Position numbers and translations under genes: made by a program. The notes below the pieces were generated by a model. That model had not been told where the DNA came from. It saw only the letters and a program-made list of their open reading frames with translations, and searched no databases. A stretch of 64,000 nt of DNA, from NCBI RefSeq assembly GCF_947179515.1, contig NC_067473.1, positions 123,801,909 through 123,865,908 on the forward strand. The letters are read 5' to 3'. Position 1 is the first letter of the stretch, and every line of letters starts with the position of its first letter. This DNA comes from Apodemus sylvaticus. Its lineage: Eukaryota; Chordata; Mammalia; Rodentia; Muridae. Below, piece after piece: positions 1 through 10,452 of the stretch.

Positions 1-61
1 GCTTCAATTCCTGGCTCCAGCCTTCCTTGGTTTCTCTCAGTGAAGGTGAGTGATCTGAACA

Positions 62-533
62 TGCTCCACTATGTTCATAGCAGCCCTATTTGTAGTAGCC
101 AGAAGCTGGAAAGAACCCAGATGTTCCTCAACAGAGGAATGGATACAAAAAATGTGGTATATATACACAATGGAGTACTAGTCAGCCATTAGAAACAATG
201 AATTCATGAAATTCTTAGACAAATGGATGGAGCTGGAGAATATCATCCTAAGTGAGGTAACCCAGTCTCAAAAGATCAATTATGGAATGCACTCACTGAT
301 AAGCAGATATTAGCTTAGAAACTTGGAATACCCAAGACATAATCCACATATCAAATGATGTCCAAGAAGAATGGAGGAGTGGCCCTGGTTCTGGAAAGAC
401 TCAGTGCAGCAGGATAGGGCAATACCAGAACAGGGAAGTGGGAAGGGGTGGATGAGGGAACAGGGGGAGGGAAGAGGGCTTATGGGACTTTTGGGGAGTG
501 GGGAGCCAGGAAAGGGAAAATCATTTGAAATGC
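62..533 (+). mobile_element. Rodent L1 3' end fragment
   Basis: Begins with the conserved segment around GTTCATAGCAGCCCTATTTG and runs through the block with TGGAGTACTAGTCAGCCATT to a G-rich 3' UTR ending GAAATG. This order is typical of older rodent L1 (Lx-like) 3' ends in sense orientation. It lies in Adamts9 intron 10. Confidence 0.8.
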
Positions 534-1267
534 CCTCAGGATGGTTTTCTATCATTCTGCCTCAACATTATCATGCCCAACCTAATGGCTTTATTTCTGT
601 ATGAGTGACAGAGAAATAGACATCATTTTAGATGGAGTTATGTGAACTTTTAAATCATTTTCACAGAATCCCTCTATTTCCCAACCCACCAACATTACTG
701 AAGGCCCTCTTTGGCAAAACTAACATACATTCCCACAGATACAGTCTGAGGCGCCCAAGAACAAAACACATGTCCTCTTATCTACACAGATCTTTACCTC
801 ATACATCAAAATACCACCCTGCCACCCAGCCAGCTAGATGATGATCAGAAGTGACCGAGCTGGTCAGAGAAAACACCTTTGACACGTTATGTCAGGAAGC
901 CAGGATTGGCTCATGAATTCCTTGTACAGATATGGAGGAGTCCCTAACTGAGGTAACTTTTACAAGTCGAAGAGCATACAAGGAGAGCAATGAGCTGACC
1001 TTCTCAACCTGGGGCTCTCGTTCCCACTCTCTGCAAGTCACAATGCCATTTTTCCTTTGCGATGTCGCAGGAATGCAATGAGAAACCCAGGTTAAACTGT
1101 TGAGCCCACCACAGCCTCAGAAACTCTGCACAGTCATAACCACTGATAGCAAGTTTATTCTGAACCTTCAGAATTAACTGATTCAGAGTGAGAATCATGT
1201 GGGAAAAGGTGACCATAAACAAGTCCGGAATCAACAGCTAAGGGCAGAGACTACTGGGAGCACTTAC
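534..1267. other. Intron 10 (partial), unassigned
   Basis: Intronic sequence upstream of the exon 10 donor as read on the minus strand. No repeat or exon was recognised. An antisense open frame at 1004-1234 was considered and rejected as exon 11. Confidence 0.6.
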
Positions 1268-1409
1268 CATATATGGGCACACTTGAGAGCCTGGCCCAAA
1301 AATCAGTTCGCATTGTTTATTCACGTTGTAGAGAAGGCCAGGCAGTTGGGAAGGCAAAGGATATGTCCTGGATTCAGGTTCATTCAACAAGCACTCTCCA
1401 TATCCAGTG
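1268..1409 (-). CDS. Adamts9: Adamts9 coding exon 10 (disintegrin-like region, start)
   Basis: Last exon in the window, residues 489-536, 142 nt. The acceptor is CCCATAG|CACTGG and the donor is ATATATG|GTAAGT (phase 0). It reads DTGYGECLLNEPESR, then YNVNKQCELIFGPGSQ and VCPYM. GYGECLL closes the catalytic domain; the cysteines 522 and 533 belong to the disintegrin-like module, which in ADAMTS enzymes helps substrate recognition and does not bind integrin. The human protein continues MQCRRLWC, which I do not find between here and base 1, so exon 11 and the thrombospondin repeats lie outside the window. Confidence 0.95.
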
Positions 1410-2065
1410 CTATGGGAATCAGAGACATACAGCTGGTGAGACAGGTTCTAGAGGGTTGCAGAGACAGGCGAAGGCCACTCCTGCACCTAATGGCAGCAAG
1501 GACTGGTCCTTTCGGCCTTTATTCTCTTCATCCATGGTTAGGTCAAGGGTAAGTCTAGAATAGAAAACTGTTTATCTGTAGAAAGATATTCTACATATTT
1601 GATACGACCTGGGGATATAGCATCTGAAGGAGCACTAATCTCCTGCAGGGGTCATTTTGTTTTTCAATCCTTCCCAATAGACAATAAGCATCTTAAGGCC
1701 ACAATTATGTCTGATTATCTTTGCGCTGGGCCTGGTCTATAGCACAAGGTATTTAATAAGTTTGCTGAACAATAAGTAAGGGCTCAATGACTCATAGCAA
1801 GATAGAATCTCAAGCCACCTGCTTAGAAGGAAAACATCAGCCCTCCAGTTCATCCAGGTTTCTGCAAAGGTCTTTCCTGGAAAATCTGCACCAGCTAAGT
1901 TCTGATTAAGAAAACCCTCTCCATCTGTGGTTGCAGAAATATAAACCAGTGACCCAAGGCAAATTGCTTAACCTTCTGCACTTCTGGGAAAGAAGACCAC
2001 TAAGTCGGTGATGTGTGCGCATTGTACACAGTTATGTAACATAACTGGGCCTTTAAGGAACCTTA
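1410..2065. other. Intron 9, 3' part, unassigned
   Basis: Single-copy-looking intron sequence between exon 10 and the polypurine tract. Apart from the exon 10 acceptor, nothing is recognised. Confidence 0.6.
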
Positions 2066-2067
2066 AA

Positions 2068-2352
2068 AAAAAGAAAGGACATAAGGAAGGGAAGGGGAAG
2101 GGGGAGGGGAGGGAGAAGGGAGGGGGAGGGAGGGAAAAGGAGAGGGAGAGGGAGGGAGGGGGAGGATGAGGAGAAGAAGGGGAGGGAAAGGGAGAGGGGG
2201 AAGGGGGGGAGGGGAGGGAGGAGGGGAGGGGGAGGGAGAGGGGGAAGGGGAAGGAGAGGGAGAGAGGGGAAGGAGAGGGAGAGAGGGGAGGGAGAGGGAG
2301 AGAGGAGAGGGAGAGGAGAGGGAGAGAGAGAGGGAGAGGGAGAGGGAGAGGG
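2068..2352 (+). repeat. Long polypurine (GGGA/GA)n tract
   Basis: About 285 bases almost entirely of A and G on the plus strand, made of GGGAGG, GGGGAAGG and GAGA units with only a few interruptions. On the transcribed minus strand it is a polypyrimidine tract in intron 9. Such mirror-rich tracts can form triplex (H-DNA). Confidence 0.9.
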
Positions 2353-2735
2353 AATGCCCGTATTTCTACCACATACTCTCTTCTGGCAACCCCTCATTAC
2401 CCCATTCTTTCCCAAACCTCGATTACTAGGTTAGCAGTACATAAATATTTGGGCCCTTCATCATCAGAGCACTCTCCAAAGGCCTGAATAAATTTCAAAG
2501 CATTTACACAAACACAGAAATATTTGCATAGTCCCTTTACTAACCCTGCTCTAGGCTCAGATCAGTTTGTAATCTTCCAAACATTGGCAAGGCTATGAAC
2601 TAACAGATGTTATAGAGTAAATTTTCTTTTCCTCCTCCAAGGAATGTTATCAAGAACAACAAGACAAAAAGAAATGCCAGATTCTGTGTTTTCTTTCCCT
2701 TCATGGGTTACTTCATACAGGAACGGACACTAGAG
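2353..2735. other. Intron 9, unassigned stretch
   Basis: Ordinary AT-leaning intron sequence between the polypurine tract and the hAT element; no feature recognised. Confidence 0.6.
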
Positions 2736-2944
2736 CAGCCTTTCTCAGCCTTCCTAATGCTGACTCTTACAGTTCCTCACATACTGGTGACACCCCTCCC
2801 AACCATAAAATTATCCTGTTGTTGCTTCATAACTGTAATTTTTCTATTGTTATAAGTCATAATCTAAATGTCTGATATGCAGGATATCTGATATGCAACC
2901 CCTGATATGCAAAAGGGTTGCTATCCACAGGCTGAGAATGGATG
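2736..2944 (+). mobile_element. hAT-Charlie type DNA transposon, URR1-like
   Basis: A 209-bp non-autonomous element with imperfect 15-bp terminal inverted repeats (CAGCCTTTCTCAGCC and GGCTGAGAATGGATG), consistent with the URR1 consensus ends CAGTGGTTCTCAACC/GGTTGAGAACCACTG as I recall them. The interior has CAACCATAAAATTAT and repeated CTGATATGCA motifs typical of URR1. Perfect 8-bp target duplications CACTAGAG flank it at 2728-2735 and 2945-2952. It has no coding capacity. Confidence 0.88.
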
Positions 2945-2982
2945 CACTAGAGACTGTTACTAAAAGAGAGCTTAGGTCTTAC

Positions 2983-3129
2983 TCTAAGAACTCGGTGATG
3001 TATTTCCGACTGCACTTTGACCACATCCAGGGGTTGGTATAGAAGTTCAGTGTTGGTGCCATGACATGCTGGGGGCTCTTAACACCTTCTTCTTTGCATT
3101 TATTGCTGTCATCGTGAGGCATATTAAAC
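2983..3129 (-). CDS. Adamts9: Adamts9 coding exon 9 (third zinc ligand, Met-turn)
   Basis: Completes Val440, codes residues 441-488 and two bases of codon 489, 147 nt. The acceptor is CTTTAG|GTTTAA and the donor is TTAGA|GTAAGA. It reads FNMPHDDSNKCKEEG, then SPQHVMAPTLNFYTNPW and CSRKYITEFL. His445 is the third zinc ligand of HELGHVFNMPHDD. The Asn in place of the usual Gly in HExxHxxG is normal for the ADAMTS1/4/8/9/15/20 group. Met463 in HVMAP is the Met-turn. A URR1-like transposon lies about 30 bp beyond the donor, in intron 9. Confidence 0.96.
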
Positions 3130-4541
3130 CTAAAGTCAACAAAGCAATGGTGAGAATGTCATAACACACCAATGGTTCATGCTGGCATCATTGCTTAACA
3201 AAATCTAAGAAGAAAGTATGACTAATGACCTGTTGAGCTGTGGATAAGAATCTGAATGAGCAGAATAAATTATAAGACAATTTTAGATGGAGCATAGAAC
3301 ACCAGAGGATTTTTTATCAAATTTGATATAAATGCCTTTAGTGAATGCAGAAAGGCATGCACAGGCCATTTGATGGGTGTAAGTATGCATTTTGGAATTG
3401 CAGAGGCTCTGAATGTACAGTAGTTGGTGCTAGACTACACTAGTTGGAAATGCTAGTAGACAGCTAAAGGGAAATCCATAGAACAAGATTTTGGCAGGAT
3501 GTTGCCGATATAAAGAATAAATTGGTGTTAAAAATGGAAGCCAAGCACTTTGTAATAGAGGATCCCTGTGGGCCTTACATCTCCTATTTTTTTTTTTTTT
3601 TTTTTTGGTCAGGGTGACTAGTGATATAGCTGTGTTTATCAAGTAAAGTAGCATTATGAAGGTATATAAAATGTGTGCATAAACTTATAGGGAATGACAC
3701 AGAGACCACAGGCATATATGCCCAGCCAGCTGAAGGTAGAAATGGCAAAGGCATTCACATGCCAATGTCAGCTCATAGGAACTGGCTTCCTGAAAAGCAA
3801 GGAATAAAAAGATTCTTAAACTCTTTCTCTTTCTGCCTGAGGGGAGGCTGTGGAGCACCGCCAGTGTCCTCTTGGGCTGTGGCAGCGTCCTTCACACATA
3901 CTTTCCATTCTTGGCTTCATCAGAGGAAGTGGGGGGTGGGAATGATAGCATTTCCTCAACGTGCAACCCCCCCCCCCCCATGACCCATATGGCCTTCCAG
4001 CCCAGGCAATTATCCACCAGTTGACAAGGTCAGGGGGTCATCTTTTCTCTCTGGGAAAGGCTGCTGTCAATCAGAACATGGAGCATGTGGTTAATTTAGC
4101 ACCGAGAGAGGAATTCCCTTCCCCAGTTCATGCTGAACTCAGGAAGTGTAGGTGAGATGGAAACAGAGTGTAGACCTGTTTCATATAAAAGAAAAATCGG
4201 GACTAAAGCCTGTGTGTGTGTTCCACTAATTCTTTTGTGTTCTATTTCTTTTTTCTTAAAAAAAAATGTGGGTTTTTGAGTTTTCCAGTAGAGATGGAAT
4301 TTATTAGATGAATTGACTAAAAGGTTTTAATATTGCACAACCCTTTTTCTTCAAAGAAGCTACATAGCTTGCAGGTGCTAGCTACGTAGTCCAGACAACA
4401 CTGGTTCTAGCACACCTCAAGCAAGGAAGGCACACAACCCTACCTTGCTCCTCTGTGGTGGACAGGAGCTGCCCTCTACTCCCAAGTCAACATAACCAGG
4501 TAAAATGGAGTCTATGTATTTCCTCATACAAATAAACAGAA

Positions 4542-4570
4542 GCTTGTTTTTTTTTTTTTTTTAAACAAGC
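4542..4570. repeat. Perfect 8-bp inverted repeat around a poly-T
   Basis: GCTTGTTT at 4542-4549 and its exact reverse complement AAACAAGC at 4563-4570 flank a T run. It could form a small hairpin and may be a coincidence of a T-rich site. Confidence 0.6.
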
Positions 4571-5665
4571 ACATTTGCTCACTGCTGGGGATATAATAAC
4601 TAATTTTTGAATATTTACTGACCGTTAATAACCGAGACTGTTCACTGCCATTCTATACTGGAATGTGTGTTCATTGTTTTGGATGTTCCATTTCATCACT
4701 CATTTGATGCAGGGAACAGTACGATTCACCCACTGAACCCATGAATCATACACCCACAGGTTCCCTTCACTGTGGATGGAAAGTATTTAGGGGGAAAAAC
4801 AAACTTGCTTCTGTACTGAATGGGCATGGGCTTTTCCCTCCGACTCAATGTAACATAACAGCTATTTGTGCTGTATTAGGTATTATGAGTCATCTAAATA
4901 TCATTTAAAGTATATAGCAAAATACACACAGGTGATGCCAAAATCCAATGCCTCTTCATCAAAAGGGCTTGAGTACCTGTGGAGTTTGGTATTTATGACA
5001 GGTATGGAAAGCAGCTTCCTACAGACACCTAAGGATGAGTATACAATTCCCTACTCTTTGTAGATAAGCAAGTAAGGGAGAGAGTTTTCACAGCTTGGTC
5101 AGTTCAGGTTCATATTGTTACTCACATGGGGAACCTAGAAATAGAAGTCATCCTGAGGATTCTTCGCATTTCATGACTGTCTTGGGAATCAGAAGGACGA
5201 GGGAGATGCTGACTAAATCTGTGCGGCCTGCCTACACTAAAAGCGTTGACTACATTCTAAACATTAAATCTCTACTAGTGTTTCCTTGGGAGAAAACAGC
5301 AAAGATGTGTTCTTACACAGGGTAGAAAGTCACTTGATAAATTAGACTTGTGAGTGTGTGCATGTATGTGTGTGTATGCGAGAGCATACACCTTGCTCCA
5401 TCCATAGCACAATATGGACAAGAGGTCTTTGAAAAGCACTGGACCTGAAAAGCTTTCCTCATTGATAATGTTAGCTTTATACAAAGCTTAAATCTGACCA
5501 AAAAAAGAGAGCATACAGCTAGACTGCACTAGGGATGCTCTTGAAAAAGTCATTTTAAAGATATCAATGATATATACTTCAATTATTTTAGAGATACACT
5601 AATGTGGTCCCAAATTAGAACAATTTCAGGTATATTTACACTGATTTCCCTGTCTTCTCTCTGTT

Positions 5666-5687
5666 TTCTCTCTCTCTCTCTCTCTCT
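5666..5687 (+). repeat. (TC)n microsatellite
   Basis: Eleven uninterrupted TC units in intron 8. Confidence 0.9.
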
Positions 5688-6197
5688 GAAAAACAAACAA
5701 CGAAAGTTATCTCATAATGGCTGTGTTCTGATTATAATCTGGAAATGAACCTTTCTCTGCTTCCTTGTTCATTTTCTTCTCTGAAGGAGCTGTATTGCTG
5801 TTCTAAATAATACCTGTCTGAGTTTTAGCCATGTGTAACAGGCATCGGGAATGGTCTGGATTTGCCGAAAATGCTAAGGCAAACTTTCAGACATATATGT
5901 TGAATCAAGAAAGTTCCCCAAGCTCATTCATCCTTTACTCTATGAGAAGAAATCAAAATGCATCTTTCTTTGAGTCCCCAATAGTAGGAGAGAAATTATT
6001 AAGTCTTTGCACATCAGACATAAACAGTTCAACCAAAGGCACATGGAACTGGGCCTGAAGACAGTAGATTGCTTTGACTCAATTTCTCACAAAGGTTCAG
6101 TTCTTTCCATCCTGCCAAATCTACTCTGAAGTCTTGTTAAGAAAACACTCACTGTTAAAAAACGAAGTTCTAGGAGATAGTAACTAGAATGACTTAC

Positions 6198-6303
6198 ACG
6201 TGGCCCAGCTCGTGAGCTATTGTGAAAGCTGTGCTCAATCCACTGTCTTCGCTAATGGAACAGCTTCGGTAGGGGTCACAAATGGTTCCCAATTCAGCAA
6301 GAC
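6198..6303 (-). CDS. Adamts9: Adamts9 coding exon 8 (zinc-binding site, first part)
   Basis: Residues 405-439 plus two bases of codon 440, 106 nt. The acceptor is CCTCACAG|GTCTTG and the donor is CACGT|GTAAGT. It reads [18 protein letters not shown], then [18 protein letters not shown]. This holds the first two zinc-ligand histidines (His435, His439) and the catalytic glutamate Glu436 of the HExxH motif; exon 9 supplies the third histidine. All catalytic residues are intact, so the enzyme should be active. Intron 7, between this exon and exon 7, is only 115 bp. Confidence 0.96.
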
Positions 6304-6418
6304 CTGTGAGGAGGGAGGGGGAGAAACCAACGTGGATTTACTTTCAAAAGCAATTCTGATTCAAAAGAGAAACATGAAGGAAATCAGTTTAGCCATGGGG
6401 ACATGCATGAGGACTCAC

Positions 6419-6459
6419 CTAAGGTGTCACATTTGTCGGGAGCTCTGCAGATATCCTCC
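6419..6459 (-). CDS. Adamts9: Adamts9 coding exon 7 (41-nt microexon-like)
   Basis: A very short exon, 41 nt, completing codon 391 and coding to the first base of codon 405. The acceptor is TTTTGCTCCTAG|GGAGG and the donor is CTTAG|GTGAGT. It encodes (R)EDICRAPDKCDTL(G), matching RQDICRAHDKCDTLG of human ADAMTS9; the two cysteines (395, 401) are conserved in the family. It is too short to be found by open-frame length, and was placed because the phases of exons 6 and 8 require a linker and the motif is exact. Skipping it would shift the frame before the zinc site. Confidence 0.92.
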
Positions 6460-7504
6460 CTAGGAGCAAAACAGACCTAGGCTTTGACAATGTCAGAGTA
6501 AAGACCAACAGTAGAGAATCCCCCAGAGACTTCTAGTTCCTTTTAGGGAGGAGTTTAGCACAAGGCTAGCTAGCAATTGCAGGGTTTTGCAACCCCCCAA
6601 ACATTGCAAATCATGGATTTAAGAGTTAAAGGTTACATGGAGAAGTCTATTGCTGTCCAGGGTATCCACAGCACAGTTAGATGTCCTCCAACTGGCCCCA
6701 GAAAGGCTCTCCTCAATACCCTATAGCATGGGATTATAAAGCACTCACTGATTTGCACTTAAGTTCATTTAAGAGGAATGATAGGATGGGAGTTGTGGTT
6801 TAGCTGTAAAGTCTACTACATACAAGGGCTGGGCAAAGCCCTGGGTTTAATCCCCAGTAATGGGAGTTATGGGACAATGGGAGTCTTTATAACTGTCAGA
6901 GGTGGTAAGAGAAACCATGATCAGAGAAACCAATAAGCCAGCGCCTCTCTGTTGCCTTGTACATTTCAAAAACACCCTTTCAGAGTAGCTTACCATATAA
7001 AAATTGAGAGGCGTTTGTATTTCTAAAAATTCCTTCTTTGTGGCTTCTTACAGAAAGAAAAATCCTATCAGCTGGCAACACTAGCCTGAGGTCCTACACA
7101 GCAGCGACAAGCTGGGTATTATCAGCTTTCCCTGCTCTAGAAGGGCATTTGCTTGAGGCATGCCTTACAGACTGGGTCCTCGTGTGGCATGTGCCTGATA
7201 GACAGTCTAGGCCAGAGTGGTGCCTCTTTCACCCCCAGGGCACATGCTGCAGTGTTTGGTGACCCTGCTGCTGGTCCTAATTGAGAGGAGAGAGTGCTAC
7301 TTGTGTGTGGAAAACAGAGGCGAGGGATGTGGCCAAAAGTACTGCAATGCTCCAGGCAGCCAGAGCAGCAAAGAGTTGGCTGCTATAAATAGCCCATAGT
7401 GACTAGGCTAAGAACCGACCCTGGCAGGGCTGGCTACCAGCAATGCAGGATCCCTCCCATTGCTGACACCAAGGATCCGAGAATCCAGCAATCGACCCAT
7501 TTAC
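6460..7504. other. Adamts9 intron 6
   Basis: A 1.05-kb intron between exons 7 and 6. Apart from one ID-like SINE remnant it shows no recognised feature. Plus-strand open frames here are antisense accidents. Confidence 0.7.
6785..6868 (+). mobile_element. ID-like tRNA-derived SINE remnant
   Basis: Reads GGGAGTTGTGGTTTAGCTGT, then GGGCAAAGCCCTGGGTTTAATCC and CCAGTAATGGG. This follows the ID element layout (box A TAGCTCAGTGG-like, box B GGTTCGATCCC-like) but is heavily diverged. Confidence 0.5.
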
Positions 7505-7620
7505 CTTGTGACCAGAACGGCCGTGTCATGCTGAATCCCACCCAAGTGCTTCTTGGAATGCTGCCACTGGCAAAAGTTCTTTAATGTTGTCTGGGCATTG
7601 AAATTTATGTAAGGTCCTTC
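7505..7620 (-). CDS. Adamts9: Adamts9 coding exon 6 (catalytic domain)
   Basis: Residues 353-390 plus two bases of codon 391, 116 nt. The acceptor is GTGTTTAG|GAAGGA and the donor is ACAAG|GTAAAT. The product reads EGPYINFNAQTTLKNFCQWQ, then HSKKHLGGIQHDTAVLVTR. LKNFCQWQ and HDTAVL are characteristic of the ADAMTS catalytic domain. I recall human DGPSISF and KNSPGGIHHD at the divergent positions, so the substitutions here (for example KKHLGGIQHD) are mild differences between species, not damage. Confidence 0.94.
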
Positions 7621-7721
7621 CTAAACACAGAGAAGAAGTGCTCTTGGTCTATGCAACAACACCAATTAGATATGCCATTTCCGATACAGATAGAAAAAAA
7701 GAGAAAAATAAACTTTATTAC

Positions 7722-7805
7722 CTGTTCATTATGAATCACAACTAAGTTCACAATAACAATATTAATTAAATTTCCAATACTTGAGTCTTTATAGATAGAA
7801 GCTAC
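7722..7805 (-). CDS. Adamts9: Adamts9 coding exon 5 (catalytic domain)
   Basis: Residues 325-352, exactly 28 codons (phase 0 at both ends). The acceptor is CTCGGTTGCAG|GTAGCT and the donor is GAACAG|GTAATA. The translation runs VASIYKDSSIGN to VVIHNEQ, the second helix and central strand region of the metalloprotease domain, nearly identical to human ADAMTS9. It is separated from exon 6 by an intron of only 101 bp (7621-7721), the shortest in the window. Confidence 0.95.
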
Positions 7806-8186
7806 CTGCAACCGAGATAAATTTTTCAAAGTTAATGGTGGGCTCTCTGAGTAAGCAATAAGCAATTCACTTCTTATGAATTGGTTCATGTGGTTCTGAA
7901 CGTTCACTGTACAAATATTGACTTACAGCCTCGTTGAAAAATTCATAGATGGCAGGATTCTTTTTTTTTTTTTTAGATAAAAATGAACTCTAGCAAATTG
8001 AAATTCTGAGGTATTTTCCCTTGAAGCTGCATCACTGTATGACTTAACAGTTATCTGTCCCAAAGGATTCCGTATTAATTTTCCATTGCCTTGTGAAGAC
8101 CTGGTTTCCCACATAAATGCTGATACACATTCCTCATGCCCATTGTCCATTTATATGATCAAGCAGTGTAAACTGGTTTCACACTG
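7806..8186. other. Intron 4, part next to exon 5, unassigned
   Basis: Intron sequence with a T run near 7962-7974; no element recognised. Confidence 0.5.
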
Positions 8187-8216
8187 TCATCATCATCATC
8201 ATCATCATCATCATCA
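8187..8216 (+). repeat. (TCA)n microsatellite
   Basis: Ten perfect TCA units in intron 4. Confidence 0.95.
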
Positions 8217-8319
8217 ATTTATGTCAGCTATGTTAGACTAGATTCTGGCAGAAAACTGGATTCACACTTAGTTCCCACAGCAAAACTCTGGCTAGGAGCT
8301 ACAACCATCTCTTTGAAAC

Positions 8320-8450
8320 AAGAGAGGTCACAGGGTTCAGACAGATAAAGTAACTAGCCTAAGGCTAGACAGCAGCAAGCTGCAGAGCCAGAAGTTACAA
8401 TCTGGGTCATCTGACCCAAAAGCCAGGTCTGTAGTCAAAATCCTCTGACA
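8320..8450 (+). mobile_element. MIR fragment
   Basis: The pattern AGATAAAGTAACTAGCCTAAG, then AGCAAGCTGCAGAGCCAGAA, follows the MIR core (AAGTAACTTGCCCAAGG... AGCCAGGATT). Old and diverged. Confidence 0.55.
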
Positions 8451-9002
8451 ACCTGAAACGGTGGGATGGGTGTGCAGCTGGGGCTTTCGAGACCTGTTGA
8501 GGTTTTTGCTCTATCTTCTGGGTATGAGAGGGCGGGGCCTCTGAGGGACAGAACTGAGGAAAGGCAGGAGGAGGGGAAGATGGCCAACAGCAGTGAGCAA
8601 GAAGCAGGGCAGGATGTGGGGAGGGAAGAGGACAGCCTGAAGCAATCTTCATTCCCTAGGTGACTTCTCACCTGGGAAACTCCTTCTAAGTTTTTCAGGT
8701 AAAGAAGGGTTAATCCATCAAAGGAAACCGAGTGACATCGGATCTCTATGCACAACTGTGTAAGATTAATTAAAAAAAAAAACAACCCAGGTATAGGGAG
8801 TACATGAGAATGTTAACTTTCTGCTTGAATGAAAGATGTGAAGTCACTTCTCTGTACCTCGGAGAGTTTGGCTCCAGAATTGCTGAGGACGGCAAACATG
8901 CAAACGCTCACACTGCCTCTGTACAACGGTGTATTAGTTACCCGCACAGAGCCTATGGACAGCCATGGCCTGTCAGTCATCTCTAGGTTGTAAACAGTTG
9001 TT

Positions 9003-9095
9003 TTTTGTTTGTTTTGTTTTTCTAGACAGGGTTTCTCTGTGTAACCCTGGCTGTCCTAGAACTCACTCTGTAGACCAGGCTGGCCTTGAACTTTT
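9003..9095 (-). mobile_element. B1 SINE, partial
   Basis: Reverse-oriented B1: T-rich tail, then GACAGGGTTTCTCTGTGTAA and GTAGACCAGGCTGGCCTTGA. It stops before the element's 5' half. Confidence 0.9.
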
Positions 9096-9225
9096 TTTAC
9101 TGCCCTGCATGTAAAAAGCTGTTATGTTGTCTTGATTAAAGAGTGAAAAGAAATTCTATGTGTGTTTAACATTGGTGCAAGATTTTTTTTCTGATGTGTG
9201 CTAGTGCAAATGCATATAATGAAGA

Positions 9226-9248
9226 GTGTGTGTGTGTGTGTGTGTGTG
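9226..9248 (+). repeat. (GT)n microsatellite
   Basis: About eleven GT units at the edge of an antisense B4; such tracts often grow from the A/CA-rich B4 tail. Confidence 0.9.
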
Positions 9249-9279
9249 CATTTGAGTGCACAGCTGTGTATGCACGGGG

Positions 9280-9535
9280 GAGTATTTTTCCTCAGGAGCT
9301 ATCGACCTTGTTTGTTGAGACAAAATCTCTCACTAGCTGGGAGCCTGTCAAGTAGGCTAGTTTGGCTAGATAGCGAGCTCTAGCTGTCTCTGCCTTCCCA
9401 GTGCTGGGATTACATGAGCACACAACCTGTGTGCTTTTTGAAATGTGTGCTAGGGATTGAATTCAAGTCCTTATGTTTGAGAGGGAAGCGCTCTGCCAGC
9501 CGTGCTATCACTGCAGCTTTTCCGACGATTTTGGA
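9280..9535 (-). mobile_element. B4 SINE
   Basis: Antisense B4 layout: GAGACAAAATCTCTCACTAG, then CTTCCCAGTGCTGGGATTACA, then GGGATTGAATTCAAGTCCTT and an ID-like end near CGCTCTGCCAGCC. Confidence 0.75.
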
Positions 9536-10452
9536 TACATTGTTAGTTGAACCAGCAGGAACTAGATTTTGAAAGTTTAGTGGGGAAAACACTTACATAA
9601 ACTCTTTCACCATCATTACTGATTTGATAGTATATGGATGCAAAAACAAATTAAATTAATTTTATTTGTTTTGTTACTGTCTTTAAAATGTACTAATAGA
9701 ATATTCAAAATTCACAATATGAATGGGATTATATTGGACTGTGCTGGTCAGAAGCAGTGGGAACTTTAACAATGTTTGCTCCTGGGAAGGTGCAGGGAAC
9801 ATGTGTGAACCTAAAAGGACGTTCGGTGTCAGGTTCTATTTGATTTTCGAATCATAGAGATTTACTGTGTTTCCAATGTAATGCAGGAACAGAAAAATTC
9901 AGAGATTCCTGGGCTTCTCCCCTGGCCAACCTGACTATAATCCCTAGTAAGATGCTAGACTGGGCAGATATGTTTTTAAAAAGCATCATGGATGACTGAG
10001 ATTCCAAACCAACATTGCACAGTACCACCAGGCTGTGCAAAGCTCCTTAAGTAGACAGAAAGCCTGCAGCTCCAGAAAACAAACACAAGCTGAAGGTCAC
10101 ACAGAGCCTCTGAGGCCCTTGCTAGCCGAGCCTGACCGCGGGCACAGACACAACGCCATCCAGAGTCAGTGTTCCTATCTATAAAATGAGGATGATAATT
10201 CAACCTAAGCCAAACAATGCTTTTCAGGTAGTAAGTGCAATAGTCAGAGGAGAACCAACACTCAGTTCTGATATCCACTACCATTATTATAAAAAGGCAG
10301 CCAGTGAATAACCACACACTCTAGTCAGTCATTCCCTTGAATGGCTGAAATGCTGGCCCCAATTGATGCTACAAGCAGAATGGAAAAGAGAACATGGCCT
10401 CCAACAGCACACTGAGTCAGGTCATGAATCCCCTTCGCTTTGGTATACTTAC
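9536..10452. other. Intron 4, part next to exon 4, unassigned
   Basis: No element recognised. A CpG-bearing spot around 10127-10155 is isolated. Confidence 0.5.

Larger units (their letters stand above)
3130..6197. other. Adamts9 intron 8
   Basis: A 3.07-kb intron between exons 9 and 8 with GT-AG ends. It holds a poly-T at about 3588-3607, a 13-C run at 3967-3979, a T-run hairpin at 4542-4570 and a (TC)n at 5666-5687. I recognise no transposon in the remainder and no further exon. Confidence 0.7.

Noticed and set aside
441..459. G-rich sequence near the start of the window as a regulatory site
   Set aside because: It is part of the G-rich 3' UTR of the L1 fragment.
1004..1234. Minus-strand open frame containing FLRLWW, considered as Adamts9 exon 11
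   Set aside because: The next human residues are MQCRRLWCNN; only RLW matches, the cysteine pattern is absent and no acceptor in the required phase precedes it.
1968..2429. Proline/leucine/serine-rich and glycine/glutamate-rich open frames on both strands
   Set aside because: They are translations of the polypurine tract.
6198..6463. Plus-strand open frame across exons 8 and 7
   Set aside because: It is the antisense shadow of Adamts9 exons; the minus-strand frame has the metalloprotease motifs and the splice sites.
8187..8216. (TCA)n as part of an exon coding a serine or histidine run
   Set aside because: It lies in intron 4, no splice sites surround it and the neighbouring exons already join in phase.
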